Notes under the pieces: model-generated
What the model was told of the DNA's origin: nothing
Database searches by the model: none
What the model saw: only the letters and a program-made list of their open reading frames with translations
Made by a program: the position numbers and the translations under genes
Part shown: positions 57,761 through 64,000 of the stretch, piece by piece
Layout of the letters: the number at the start of each line of letters is the position of its first letter
Position numbering within the stretch: position 1 is the first letter of the stretch
DNA from: Yoonia sp.
GTDB taxonomy: Bacteria > Pseudomonadota > Alphaproteobacteria > Rhodobacterales > Rhodobacteraceae
Direction of reading: 5' to 3'
DNA: 64,000 bases
Assembly (NCBI RefSeq): GCF_018402175.1
Contig: NZ_JAGYJK010000009.1
Span: 17,448-81,447 of the forward strand

Positions 57761-59020
57761 GTACGCATCAATAAGCTGCAAGTTCTTCTCTACTTCGTTT
57801 GGTATGCGACTTGTGTCTTCTGCCTTAAATACAATGTCACAAGCGTCATGTGCTGTTTTGTGGTACACAAACATATTATGATTAGTTAGCAACTGAACTC
57901 CAGCTGTGCTTAAGAACGTTTGGGCAAATGCGCCACGTTCGCTGTGAATATCGTTTATGCTAAATCGCTGTGTAATAGGTGAGGGGCAATCTGTTATGTA
58001 CTCAACTGTATCTTGCTGTAGATACTTGGGGCTTTGAGGAAAAGCTAGCGTTGGTATGCTCCATGTGCGCAGTGACTTTGTTAGTGTTGGTACTCGTGCG
58101 ATTTTGTGTCTCACTCCAGCACTTTGAAAAGGAGAGCTGCTGTCGTAGCTTATATGAATATCACTGCCTAGCTGTTTGCGCAGTATGCGTTGTATAGCCG
58201 TAAGATAAACTGCGTGTTGAGGGGGTGAAGCCATTAAGACGTGCAGCCACTCTGCACTATCTAACTTCTTGTCGTCTCGCAGTATTCGTACCCATTTTAG
58301 TATTGGTTCTAAGCCGCTCTTTGTATCGCCTCCAAACGCCCAACCTTCGAAAGAAAAGTCTTTAACGGCTGAGTACCACGCTTCCCCTGTACCGTTGCCT
58401 GCGTCTTGCAGCACGTTGAGATATTTTGCACGTGCCCCTGTTGCTGAGCCCCGCTTGTTTGCAAAGTAGCGTAAGTTTTCCACGCTGAGCTCAATAAGCT
58501 GCTGTGCTGATAACTTGAGGAAAGGTGAGGATTTCTGCGCTTTTTTATTGGTTAAAATCCACAACGGCATATCCAGCGTCATCGCATAATCGCAATATCT
58601 ATCCAGCCATCGTAAAATCGTGTCGCGTATGCTGCGTTCTCGCATCCACTTTCTATACACAGCATCTGGCTTGTTTTTAAAATCAGTCCAGCCTTTGATT
58701 GCAGGCAGTTTGCCCGTGCCTACTTGAAAGCCTCCACTGTCACCTATTACGACGGTGTCTTTGCTGCGTGTGCTTACAATGTCTGGTGTTGTGATTGTTG
58801 CGCTGTTGAATTGTCCAGCACTGTAGAGAACATATTTGCAGTGCCACAAACTGCTTGCTGTGTTTAGAAAATCTAAGTCGCTTAACTGTAAGCCTTTTGG
58901 AATATCGCCTTGTTTGACTGTGCTTGCGTCACGTACAGGATAAGTGGCGTAACCTTGCTGCAGCGAAGGCAAATAAATTGCATAGTCTTCATATGCTGCA
59001 GAAAGATTTACGCCACTCAT
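57752..59020 (-). CDS. tRNA-guanine transglycosylase-like protein (DpdA-related)
   Basis: A 422-aa TIM-barrel base-exchange enzyme. TGT landmarks: GDSGGFQ (Asp94), TLD (Asp150), LQD (Gln205), FGGD (230-231), LHVLMASPP (259-267), nucleophile Asp293 in YDSSSPFQSAG, and LLTNHNMFVYHK near the end. The CxCxxC zinc site of ordinary TGT is not seen; one Cys remains at 345 (DCPSP). YDSSS in place of the usual FDCVxPTR points to DpdA-like enzymes that put 7-deazaguanine into DNA. No queC/D/E genes are visible, so it would depend on host preQ0/preQ1. It starts 3 bp after the 572-aa gene, same operon. Confidence 0.75.
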   Translation of the reverse strand: MSGVNLSAAYEDYAIYLPSLQQGYATYPVRDASTVKQGDIPKGLQLSDLDFLNTASSLWHCKYVLYSAGQFNSATITTPDIVSTRSKDTVVIGDSGGFQVGTGKLPAIKGWTDFKNKPDAVYRKWMRERSIRDTILRWLDRYCDYAMTLDMPLWILTNKKAQKSSPFLKLSAQQLIELSVENLRYFANKRGSATGARAKYLNVLQDAGNGTGEAWYSAVKDFSFEGWAFGGDTKSGLEPILKWVRILRDDKKLDSAEWLHVLMASPPQHAVYLTAIQRILRKQLGSDIHISYDSSSPFQSAGVRHKIARVPTLTKSLRTWSIPTLAFPQSPKYLQQDTVEYITDCPSPITQRFSINDIHSERGAFAQTFLSTAGVQLLTNHNMFVYHKTAHDACDIVFKAEDTSRIPNEVEKNLQLIDAYLN

Positions 59021-59023
59021 TGA

Positions 59024-60736
59024 TTACTTCGCTTTCTTTGCTTCAGCTTTCCTTGCTTTGTGCAAACTTTTTTCATGTGTAGCTAAATCTTCGTACATAT
59101 CATAGGACGGCAAAAGACTGCGATACTTTGCTATGTCTGTTTCGTATTCAACATACACAGCCCCCTTTCTGCTGCTAATCTTAGTTTTATGCGACGCAAG
59201 GGGTAGAGAAGGGATAGCAGAAAAAAGTAGCATTGCATCCTTTGGATTAAGATGCGTTGTTGTCGTGTTAACATCATTAATCGTCAACTCAGCGTCAGTA
59301 CCGAAAGGCATCGTAAAGCTATTTAGATAGTCATCTTTTTCATCATCCCACCACCACCACAACTTCAACGCATCCTCGTCAACGCTAATGCCAATTTTCT
59401 GATTGAGCTTCTTGTTGAAGTGGCTTTTTACTTGGCTAATCCACTGGCTCACACACTCTGCATCAAACTCTGCAAGCCATTGTGCGTTTGCTGTTATTTC
59501 CCAGCCTACTTCTTGTGTTAACGATGTTGATATACGCAAGCCTTGAGTACTTTCACTCGGAATTTCCTCTGCATCGTAAAAGTAAATACTGCGATTGTGA
59601 TTTTCACTGCTGAGGTGCAAGCTGTAACGTGTGTGTGTATCCGTTGAATTTTCAACTAGGCTATTTGTTGGCTCAGCTGAGTACAGCGTGAGTTTTTGGT
59701 TGTTGAGTAGCTCACGCTCAAACCAGCTTCTGTCTGAGCCACGCATTACAAGTGTTGAGCCACTATGAAGCTTGAGTTTCTTTGGCTTCACATGTGTGAC
59801 ACAACTAGCCTTGCGTGGCGTTTTGGTAATTATAATCTCGTTTGTCTTTCCATCAATCAGCACAGTTGTGCTTTCGCGTACTTTCTCTTTGGTACCGTCA
59901 GCCTGTATGCGCTCTACGAATTTGCTTTTGTCAAAAAAGTTTTTGCGATGCTTTTCTAACTTGGCTGGGATAGCGTGTGGTTGAATAGCTTCTGCAATAA
60001 GTCGCAGGCTTGGCGTAACGCTGGCTCTATCAATATCTGTGCAAGCCAGCAGTGCGCTTTCAATCAAATCGTCGCTGTAGTTGCTGCCCACAATCTCAAG
60101 CTCATTTGTGCGACGATTGCGTCGTGCGAGCATAACCACAAAGTCATCACTGTTTGCGACAGCACTGGGGAATGCTTTGAGCTTGGCTTTTGCCTCTACA
60201 GTCTTTGCTTGCTGTGTTTTTGTTTGAATAATTTCGTCGTTTCCAGTTGAGCCAGGCTTTCTGCCACGTGTGCTTTCGATGGCTTCGCCGTCTTCTTCTG
60301 CAAACAACTCGTCTTCTGTCATTCCCTTATCGCCACGTAGTTCGCTTAAGCCACCTACATTATGAATGTGATTGATTAAGTCACCACGCAAATCGCTGTA
60401 CTTTTCTGCATCTTGCGTAGCTGTCTCGTGCAGCTTGAGTAGAGAATTCGCCCAGTCACTGACTGTTGACGCTCGCTTGCTGATGTCGATATTCCAAACA
60501 AGTCTTACAAGAGGATAAAAGTTTGGCGCATTCCCACCACGTGCGCGGGTGCGAATACCTTCTGCTTTGTAAAGCCCGTTGAGATATTTGCTGTCTTTGC
60601 TTGCTTCACGCCACCACAAGTAAGTATCAACCATGTTTTGATACAGTTTGTCCCTGCTGCTTTCGTAAGCTTGCGTTTGAGCATCTGCTGAGTTTTGCAG
60701 CTCTGCTAGCTGTTTGTTGAGTTCATCTGCTTGCAT
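59024..60736 (-). CDS. Unknown 570-aa protein upstream of the DpdA-like gene
   Basis: It starts MQADELNKQLAELQNSADAQTQAY, with coiled-coil-like N-terminal helices. An acidic linker (~135-165, MTEDELFAEEDGEAIESTRGRKPG) follows; the C-terminal half is beta-rich and ends in a Lys/Ala helix (KSLHKARKAEAKKAK). I do not recognise a family. ATG 60736 has GGAGG five bases upstream; the GTG at 60742 lies inside that site spacing. It forms an operon with the DpdA-like gene (3-bp gap), so it may act with it on DNA, but no enzymatic motif is visible. Confidence 0.7.
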   Translation of the reverse strand: MQADELNKQLAELQNSADAQTQAYESSRDKLYQNMVDTYLWWREASKDSKYLNGLYKAEGIRTRARGGNAPNFYPLVRLVWNIDISKRASTVSDWANSLLKLHETATQDAEKYSDLRGDLINHIHNVGGLSELRGDKGMTEDELFAEEDGEAIESTRGRKPGSTGNDEIIQTKTQQAKTVEAKAKLKAFPSAVANSDDFVVMLARRNRRTNELEIVGSNYSDDLIESALLACTDIDRASVTPSLRLIAEAIQPHAIPAKLEKHRKNFFDKSKFVERIQADGTKEKVRESTTVLIDGKTNEIIITKTPRKASCVTHVKPKKLKLHSGSTLVMRGSDRSWFERELLNNQKLTLYSAEPTNSLVENSTDTHTRYSLHLSSENHNRSIYFYDAEEIPSESTQGLRISTSLTQEVGWEITANAQWLAEFDAECVSQWISQVKSHFNKKLNQKIGISVDEDALKLWWWWDDEKDDYLNSFTMPFGTDAELTINDVNTTTTHLNPKDAMLLFSAIPSLPLASHKTKISSRKGAVYVEYETDIAKYRSLLPSYDMYEDLATHEKSLHKARKAEAKKAK

Positions 60737-60757
60737 GTTCACCTCCGCGCTGTGCTG

Positions 60758-60778
60758 TTACATCGGAAACCGATGTAA
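60758..60778. repeat. Dispersed palindrome, copy 5
   Basis: Perfect arms TTACATCGG and CCGATGTAA with centre AAA. It ends 21 bp before the ATG of the 572-aa frame's gene on the minus strand, with AGCGCGGAGG between. Confidence 0.9.
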
Positions 60779-60908
60779 GGACGCCTGCTGCAAATCAACG
60801 GCGCTGCAAGCTAGATAAATACTATATCAAAAGGAGTTCTTGCCCAGTAAATTTTACTGCTGCGGAAAATTCTGGGGAAGTACTTATACTTTTGGGGTGG
60901 TGAATATG

Positions 60909-61082
60909 TATATATGGGAAGTTGTGAGTAATAAGCGAAAGCCGTCCGCAAAGGCTGTGCAGGGTAAGGCAAGCAGGCGTGACGGGCAAACTGAGTTTGA
61001 AAAGAATGCAACGAAACTGCGCAGCAAAGAGCGCAAGCTCAACCCTCAGAGCCCTGTTGCGCCCATAAAACACAGCGCTTGA
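60909..61082 (+). CDS. Small basic protein, copy A
   Basis: It reads MYIWEVVSNKRKPSAKAVQGK... to HSA, 57 aa from ATG 60909; Lys/Arg-rich. The start could also be an upstream codon (TTG 60840 with AAGGAG). The start overlaps the tail of the IalB-like gene remnant in another frame. Compared with copy B there are four base changes: one changes Val to Met, three are synonymous third positions, which supports real coding. Function unknown. Confidence 0.5.
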   Translation, partial: YIWEVVSNKRKPSAKAVQGKASRRDGQTEFEKNATKLRSKERKLNPQSPVAPIKHSA

Positions 61083-61178
61083 TACATGGTTTCAGCGCAA
61101 AATGTCACGAATTTTGCATTTCGAAGTATACAAATTTTCTCATTGACTGTGGGGCTGAGAGGCATAGCGCAAATACTC

Positions 61179-61199
61179 TTACATCGGAAACCGATGTAA
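61179..61199. repeat. Dispersed palindrome, copy 6
   Basis: Identical to copy 5. It lies 6 bp past the recombinase stop (minus strand). There is no T-run, so it is not a normal intrinsic terminator. Confidence 0.9.
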
Positions 61200-61205
61200 C
61201 AGAGC

Positions 61206-61781
61206 TTAGATGAGCTCTATTGCATTGCGCAGTTTGTTCTCGTTAAGCTCAATGTAGCGCATGGTGGTGTTGAGGTTCTTGTGCCGCGCAAGTGCTTGTA
61301 CCACCCTTGCATTCACTCCCTTGTCTGCAAGCTCAGTTACAAACTGCCGTCTGCCGCTGTGGCTGCTTGCGCCATCGATGTGCGCTAACCTGTACAAGCG
61401 CTGAAACAAGTTGACCACAGTCTGCGCTGTAAAGCCATCACCTTTGCCGCTGTATATGAGGGGGCTGTTGGTGTTGGCTGTGCGCTTGGGGTAAGCACGT
61501 GCATAACGCTGCAGCTGTGTGCGCAGCTTTTTGTTCACAAGCACGTTGCAGCTGTCACTGCCCTTTGTCTGCGCTGCGCTAAGATGGATTGTGTCTCGTA
61601 CAGCGCCGTTGGTGTCAAACACATCGCCCACCTTCAGTGCTGCTATTTCACAAGCCCTCAGCCCTGCATAAAAGCTCAGTGCTATAGCTGTGTGGTTGCG
61701 TGTGCTGTGGCGCAAGCTGTCTACAACTGCGCTGAGGCGTTTGAACTCCGTGTCTGTGAGAAGTTTGGCTTGTTTCATCAC
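61206..61781 (-). CDS. Minimal tyrosine recombinase, copy A
   Basis: A 191-aa catalytic domain only. All catalytic residues are present: Arg42 (AGLRACEIAAL), Lys73 (AQTKGSD), His141 and Arg144 (SSHSGRRQF), His167 (ALARHKNL) and Tyr176 (TTMRYIEL). There is no N-terminal core-binding domain, a size like FimB/FimE inversion recombinases. It is duplicated 1,581 bp to the right, and the protein differs at only two positions (Lys50/Arg, Gly52/Arg). The target could be the neighbouring palindromes or inverted DNA; this is inferred. Confidence 0.88.
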   Translation of the reverse strand: MMKQAKLLTDTEFKRLSAVVDSLRHSTRNHTAIALSFYAGLRACEIAALKVGDVFDTNGAVRDTIHLSAAQTKGSDSCNVLVNKKLRTQLQRYARAYPKRTANTNSPLIYSGKGDGFTAQTVVNLFQRLYRLAHIDGASSHSGRRQFVTELADKGVNARVVQALARHKNLNTTMRYIELNENKLRNAIELI

Positions 61782-61954
61782 GCATGTCCCAGTTTTGTGT
61801 GGTTCTGTTGCGTATGAAATTAAATTCTAACATTATAATTTCCTACCGAAATCCGCAGACTGCATAAGTCTTTGAACTCTTTGGAAAGTAGGGCATAATG
61901 TTATGGATTGTGTTTTCTATAACAAGATTAGGCGAATAAGCCAAAGGAACAGCG
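61782..61954. promoter_or_regulatory. Divergent promoter region, unit A
   Basis: A 173-bp AT-rich gap between the recombinase (minus) and the IalB-like gene (plus), repeated in unit B with scattered changes. It contains CATAATGTTATGG and TCTATAACAAG stretches that may be promoter elements. Confidence 0.4.
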
Positions 61955-62512
61955 ATGCTGAAGAACCTGCGTGTGTACCTTGTGTTGAACAAGCTGCTGA
62001 CAGTGGCGCTGTTGAAATTTGCACTCACAGCGTTGTTTGTAGCTAGTCCTGCTGCTGCACAAGAAACACAGAGATTCGAGTACGTAAATCAAATCGGAAA
62101 TTGGGGACTGTTTGAGGACGGCAATACTTGCTGGATGGCTGCATCAGCATCGTCTTCATCAAGAGAAAATGTAAATTTAGAAGAACAAAAGTTATATGTG
62201 ACATTTTTTAATGGCTTTCCAGAGCCAAAGATATCCTTTTATGTACCTGATTGCTGCGATGACGATGCATCAGTCAAAACACAACATGACGAAATGTTGC
62301 TGGTTTGGTTTGAAGACTTCTACTATCCCAGCCGTAAAGACGCTGATGAAAAATTACTAATGAGCTTGCTAAACAGCCAAAGAGTAACTGTGATTTCTGA
62401 TGAGACAGATGAACAACTTTTATGGTTTTCGCTTTCGGGTATGAGAGAGACTTCTGGGAAGTACTTATACTTTTGGGGTGGTGAATATGTATATATGGGA
62501 AGTTGTGAGTAA
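61955..62512 (+). CDS. IalB-like secreted protein, copy A
   Basis: A 185-aa exported protein. Signal peptide ends ...ALTALFVASPAAA. The mature part starts QETQRFEYVNQIGNWGLFEDGNTCWMAASASSSS, which resembles the invasion-associated locus B (IalB) domain (W.hydrophobic..CW.A/S). Four to five Cys (TCW, DCCDD, GSCE). SD AAAGGAA. Role in the island unknown; family members are periplasmic or outer-membrane-associated. The first 43 codons differ from copy B at about ten positions, while the following 322 bp are identical. Confidence 0.7.
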   Translation: MLKNLRVYLVLNKLLTVALLKFALTALFVASPAAAQETQRFEYVNQIGNWGLFEDGNTCWMAASASSSSRENVNLEEQKLYVTFFNGFPEPKISFYVPDCCDDDASVKTQHDEMLLVWFEDFYYPSRKDADEKLLMSLLNSQRVTVISDETDEQLLWFSLSGMRETSGKYLYFWGGEYVYMGSCE

Positions 62513-62663
62513 TAAGCGAAAGCCGTCCGCAAAGGCTATGCAGGGTAAGGCTAGCAGGCGTGACGGGCAAACTGAGTTTGAAAAGAATGCAACCAAGCTG
62601 CGCAGCAAAGAGCGCAAGCTCAACCCTCAGAGCCCTGTTGCGCCCATAAAACACAGCGCTTGA
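62487..62663 (+). CDS. Small basic protein, copy B
   Basis: Same frame as copy A (58 aa from ATG 62487; another in-frame ATG is at 62478). It overlaps the end of the IalB-like gene, so the two may be translationally coupled. The pattern of change to copy A favours a translated gene. Confidence 0.5.
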   Translation: MYIWEVVSNKRKPSAKAMQGKASRRDGQTEFEKNATKLRSKERKLNPQSPVAPIKHSA

Positions 62664-62759
62664 TACATGGTTTCAGCGCAAAACGTCACGAATTTTGCAT
62701 TTCGAAGTACACAAATTTTCTCATTGACTGTGGGGCTGAGAGGCATAGTGCAAATACTC

Positions 62760-62780
62760 TTACATCGGAAACCGATGTAA
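62760..62780. repeat. Dispersed palindrome, copy 7
   Basis: Identical to copies 5 and 6, 6 bp past the stop of recombinase copy B. Confidence 0.9.
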
Positions 62781-62786
62781 CGAAGC

Positions 62787-63362
62787 TTAGATGAGCTCTA
62801 TTGCGTTGCGCAGCTTGTTCTCGTTGAGCTCAATGTAGCGCATGGTGGTGTTGAGGTTCTTGTGCCGCGCCAAAGCTTGCACCACCCTTGCATTCACTCC
62901 CTTGTCTGCAAGCTCAGTTACAAACTGCCGTCTGCCGCTGTGGCTGCTTGCGCCATCGATGTGCGCTAACCTGTACAAGCGTTGAAACAAGTTGACCACA
63001 GTCTGCGCTGTAAAGCCATCACCCTTGCCGCTGTATATGAGGGGGCTGTTGGTGTTGGCTGTGCGCTTGGGGTAAGCACGTGCATAACGCTGCAGCTGTG
63101 TGCGCAGCTTTTTGTTCACAAGCACGTTGCAGCTGTCACTGCCCTTTGTCTGCGCTGCGCTGAGGTGGATTGTGTCTCGTACAGCGCCGTTGGTGTCAAA
63201 CACATCACGCACCCTCAGTGCTGCTATCTCGCAAGCCCTCAACCCTGCATAAAAGCTCAGTGCTATAGCTGTGTGGTTGCGTGTGCTGTGGCGCAAGCTG
63301 TCTACAACTGCGCTGAGGCGTTTGAACTCTGTGTCTGTGAGTAATTTGGCTTGTTTCATCAC
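62787..63362 (-). CDS. Minimal tyrosine recombinase, copy B
   Basis: A 191-aa protein with the same catalytic set as copy A (Arg42, Lys73, His141, Arg144, His167, Tyr176). The nucleotide differences I read are mostly silent, so both copies seem kept functional. Confidence 0.88.
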   Translation of the reverse strand: MMKQAKLLTDTEFKRLSAVVDSLRHSTRNHTAIALSFYAGLRACEIAALRVRDVFDTNGAVRDTIHLSAAQTKGSDSCNVLVNKKLRTQLQRYARAYPKRTANTNSPLIYSGKGDGFTAQTVVNLFQRLYRLAHIDGASSHSGRRQFVTELADKGVNARVVQALARHKNLNTTMRYIELNENKLRNAIELI

Positions 63363-63534
63363 GCATGTCCCAGTTTTGTGTGGTTCTGTTGCGTATGAAA
63401 TTAAATTCTAACATTATAATTTCCTACCGAAATCCGCAGACTGCATAAGTCTTTGAACTCTATGAAAAGTAGGGCATAATGTTAAGGATTGTATATTCTA
63501 TAACAAGATTAGGCGAAGCAGCAAAGGAACAGCG

Positions 63535-64000
63535 ATGCTGAAGAACTTGCGTGAGTACCGTACGTTGAGCAAGCTGCTGACAGTTGCGCTGTTGAAACTT
63601 GCACTCACAGCGTTGTTTGTAGCTAGTCCTGCTGCTGCAGAATACTCACAGAAATTCGAGCACGTAAATCAAATCGGCAATTGGGGACTGTTTGAGGACG
63701 GCAATACTTGCTGGATGGCTGCATCAGCATCGTCTTCATCAAGAGAAAATGTAAATTTAGAAGAACAAAAGTTATATGTGACATTTTTTAATGGCTTTCC
63801 AGAGCCAAAGATATCCTTTTATGTACCTGATTGCTGCGATGACGATGCATCAGTCAAAACACAACATGACGAAATGTTGCTGGTTTGGTTTGAAGACTTC
63901 TACTATCCCAGCCGTAAAGACGCTGATGAAAAATTACTAATGAGCTTGCTAAACAGCCAAAGAGTAACTGTGATTTCTGATGAGACAGATGAACAACTTT
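63535..64000 (+). CDS. IalB-like secreted protein, copy B, cut by window edge
   Basis: It reads MLKNLREYRTLSKLLTVALLKLALTALFVASPAAAEYSQKFEHVNQIGNWGLFEDGNTC in overlapping pieces; signal peptide and IalB-like start are retained. The C-terminal part runs past 64000. Confidence 0.7.
   Translation, partial: MLKNLREYRTLSKLLTVALLKLALTALFVASPAAAEYSQKFEHVNQIGNWGLFEDGNTCWMAASASSSSRENVNLEEQKLYVTFFNGFPEPKISFYVPDCCDDDASVKTQHDEMLLVWFEDFYYPSRKDADEKLLMSLLNSQRVTVISDETDEQL

Larger units (their letters stand above)
60779..61205. other. Gap with the left end of the tandem array
   Basis: From 60875 it is homologous to 62456 onward: the last ~19 codons of the IalB-like gene (SGKYLYFWGGEYVYMGSCE) without the rest, then the 61-aa ORF. 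Before 60875 the sequence is unique, with AAGGAG at 60832. Confidence 0.6.
60875..62455. repeat. Tandem unit A (1,581 bp)
   Basis: It is repeated directly at 62456 with an offset of 1,581 bp (1,580 after a one-base indel near 61930). It holds, in order, the 61-aa ORF, palindrome 6, the minus-strand recombinase and the IalB-like gene. Confidence 0.9.
54541..64000. mobile_element. AT-rich genomic island (left end), right end outside window
   Basis: It starts at the broken tRNA-Cys and is clearly richer in A/T than the preceding 54 kb. It carries unknown small secreted proteins, a TGT/DpdA-like protein, a duplicated tyrosine recombinase and seven copies of a 21-bp palindrome. No phage structural genes are in the visible part. 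The integrase that made the insertion may be outside the window; the 191-aa recombinases lack an arm-binding domain and may serve another purpose. Confidence 0.85.
62456..64000. repeat. Tandem unit B, cut by window edge
   Basis: Direct repeat of 60875-62419. The array may continue beyond the window. Confidence 0.9.

Noticed and set aside
60758..62780. Palindromes as rho-independent terminators
   Set aside because: They have a good stem but no T-run on either strand, and several lie upstream of start codons.
54680..62780. Palindromes as a CRISPR array
   Set aside because: Seven copies are spaced by 400 to 3,900 bp with genes between, no regular spacers and no cas genes.
54680..62780. Palindromes as classical integron attC sites
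   Set aside because: They lack the GTTRRRY core and the two-box structure, and no IntI with its extra domain is present.
54541..64000. Island as an intact prophage
   Set aside because: No structural, lysis or replication genes are recognisable in the visible 9.5 kb.

Overview
The first 54.5 kb is GC-rich chromosome of an alphaproteobacterium, most likely a member of the Rhodobacterales (Roseobacter group). This rests on gene content and order (malonate mat operon with a TRAP carrier, glpR/glpD-glpSTPQUV-glpK, yejABEF, CIO-type cydAB, a 'MFDTMT' membrane cytochrome c), on sigma70-like signals, and on a short 3' element built on CCAAAAATACTCC that I associate with this group. The last 9.5 kb is AT-rich, has different codon use and begins exactly at a broken tRNA-Cys: it is a genomic island.

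Core layout. 1-6.3 kb: malonate uptake and activation (matB, matA, matM, matQ, matP on the minus strand, divergent matR with a perfect GntR operator between). 6.4-9.7 kb: voltage-gated K+ channel and a lipoprotein subtilisin with a C-terminal barrel-like domain. 9.9-14 kb: Mn-type ABC transporter mntABCD with a 15-bp inverted repeat upstream; then a FAH-family hydrolase. 15-18.9 kb: three-gene signalling operon (HD-GYP response regulator, secreted molybdopterin-fold protein, hybrid histidine kinase). 19-20 kb: htpX. 20-31.4 kb: glycerol regulon (glpR divergent from glpD, ABC importer glpSTPQUV, glpK, Fe-type alcohol dehydrogenase). 31.5-34.4 kb: hydroxyisourate hydrolase and cytochrome bd/CIO oxidase. 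34.5 kb: CAU tRNA. 34.6-39.2 kb: FAD 2-hydroxyacid dehydrogenase and heme genes hemC, hemE, hemF. 39.3-43.7 kb: lipoprotein, SDR, RsmC-like methyltransferase, ClpS, D,D-carboxypeptidase. 43.8-49.6 kb: yejABEF. 49.7-54.3 kb: cytochrome c, prephenate dehydratase, NADH pyrophosphatase, 5'-nucleotidase-family protein, SRP RNA.

Three conserved core genes (matA, mntD, yejF) are each out of frame by one missing base in a homopolymer run. The shared pattern points to base-calling errors rather than three pseudogenes.

Island (54,541 to the window end). The 3' 44 bp of tRNA-Cys(GCA) lies at the left edge, so the element integrated in the anticodon loop and the intact tRNA should lie beyond the right end. 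Inside are small secreted proteins, a 162-aa unknown, a three-gene block (275-aa unknown; 422-aa tRNA-guanine-transglycosylase/DpdA-like protein; 572-aa unknown), and a 1.58-kb tandem repeat carrying a minimal 191-aa tyrosine recombinase, a 61-aa basic ORF and an IalB-like secreted protein. Seven copies of a 21-bp palindrome (arms TTACATCGG / CCGATGTAA) sit at the borders of these modules, some about 20-30 bp before start codons. The candidate novel system is the TGT/DpdA-like protein with its two unknown partners under a shared palindromic leader, beside a palindrome-bounded module array with its own duplicated recombinase.
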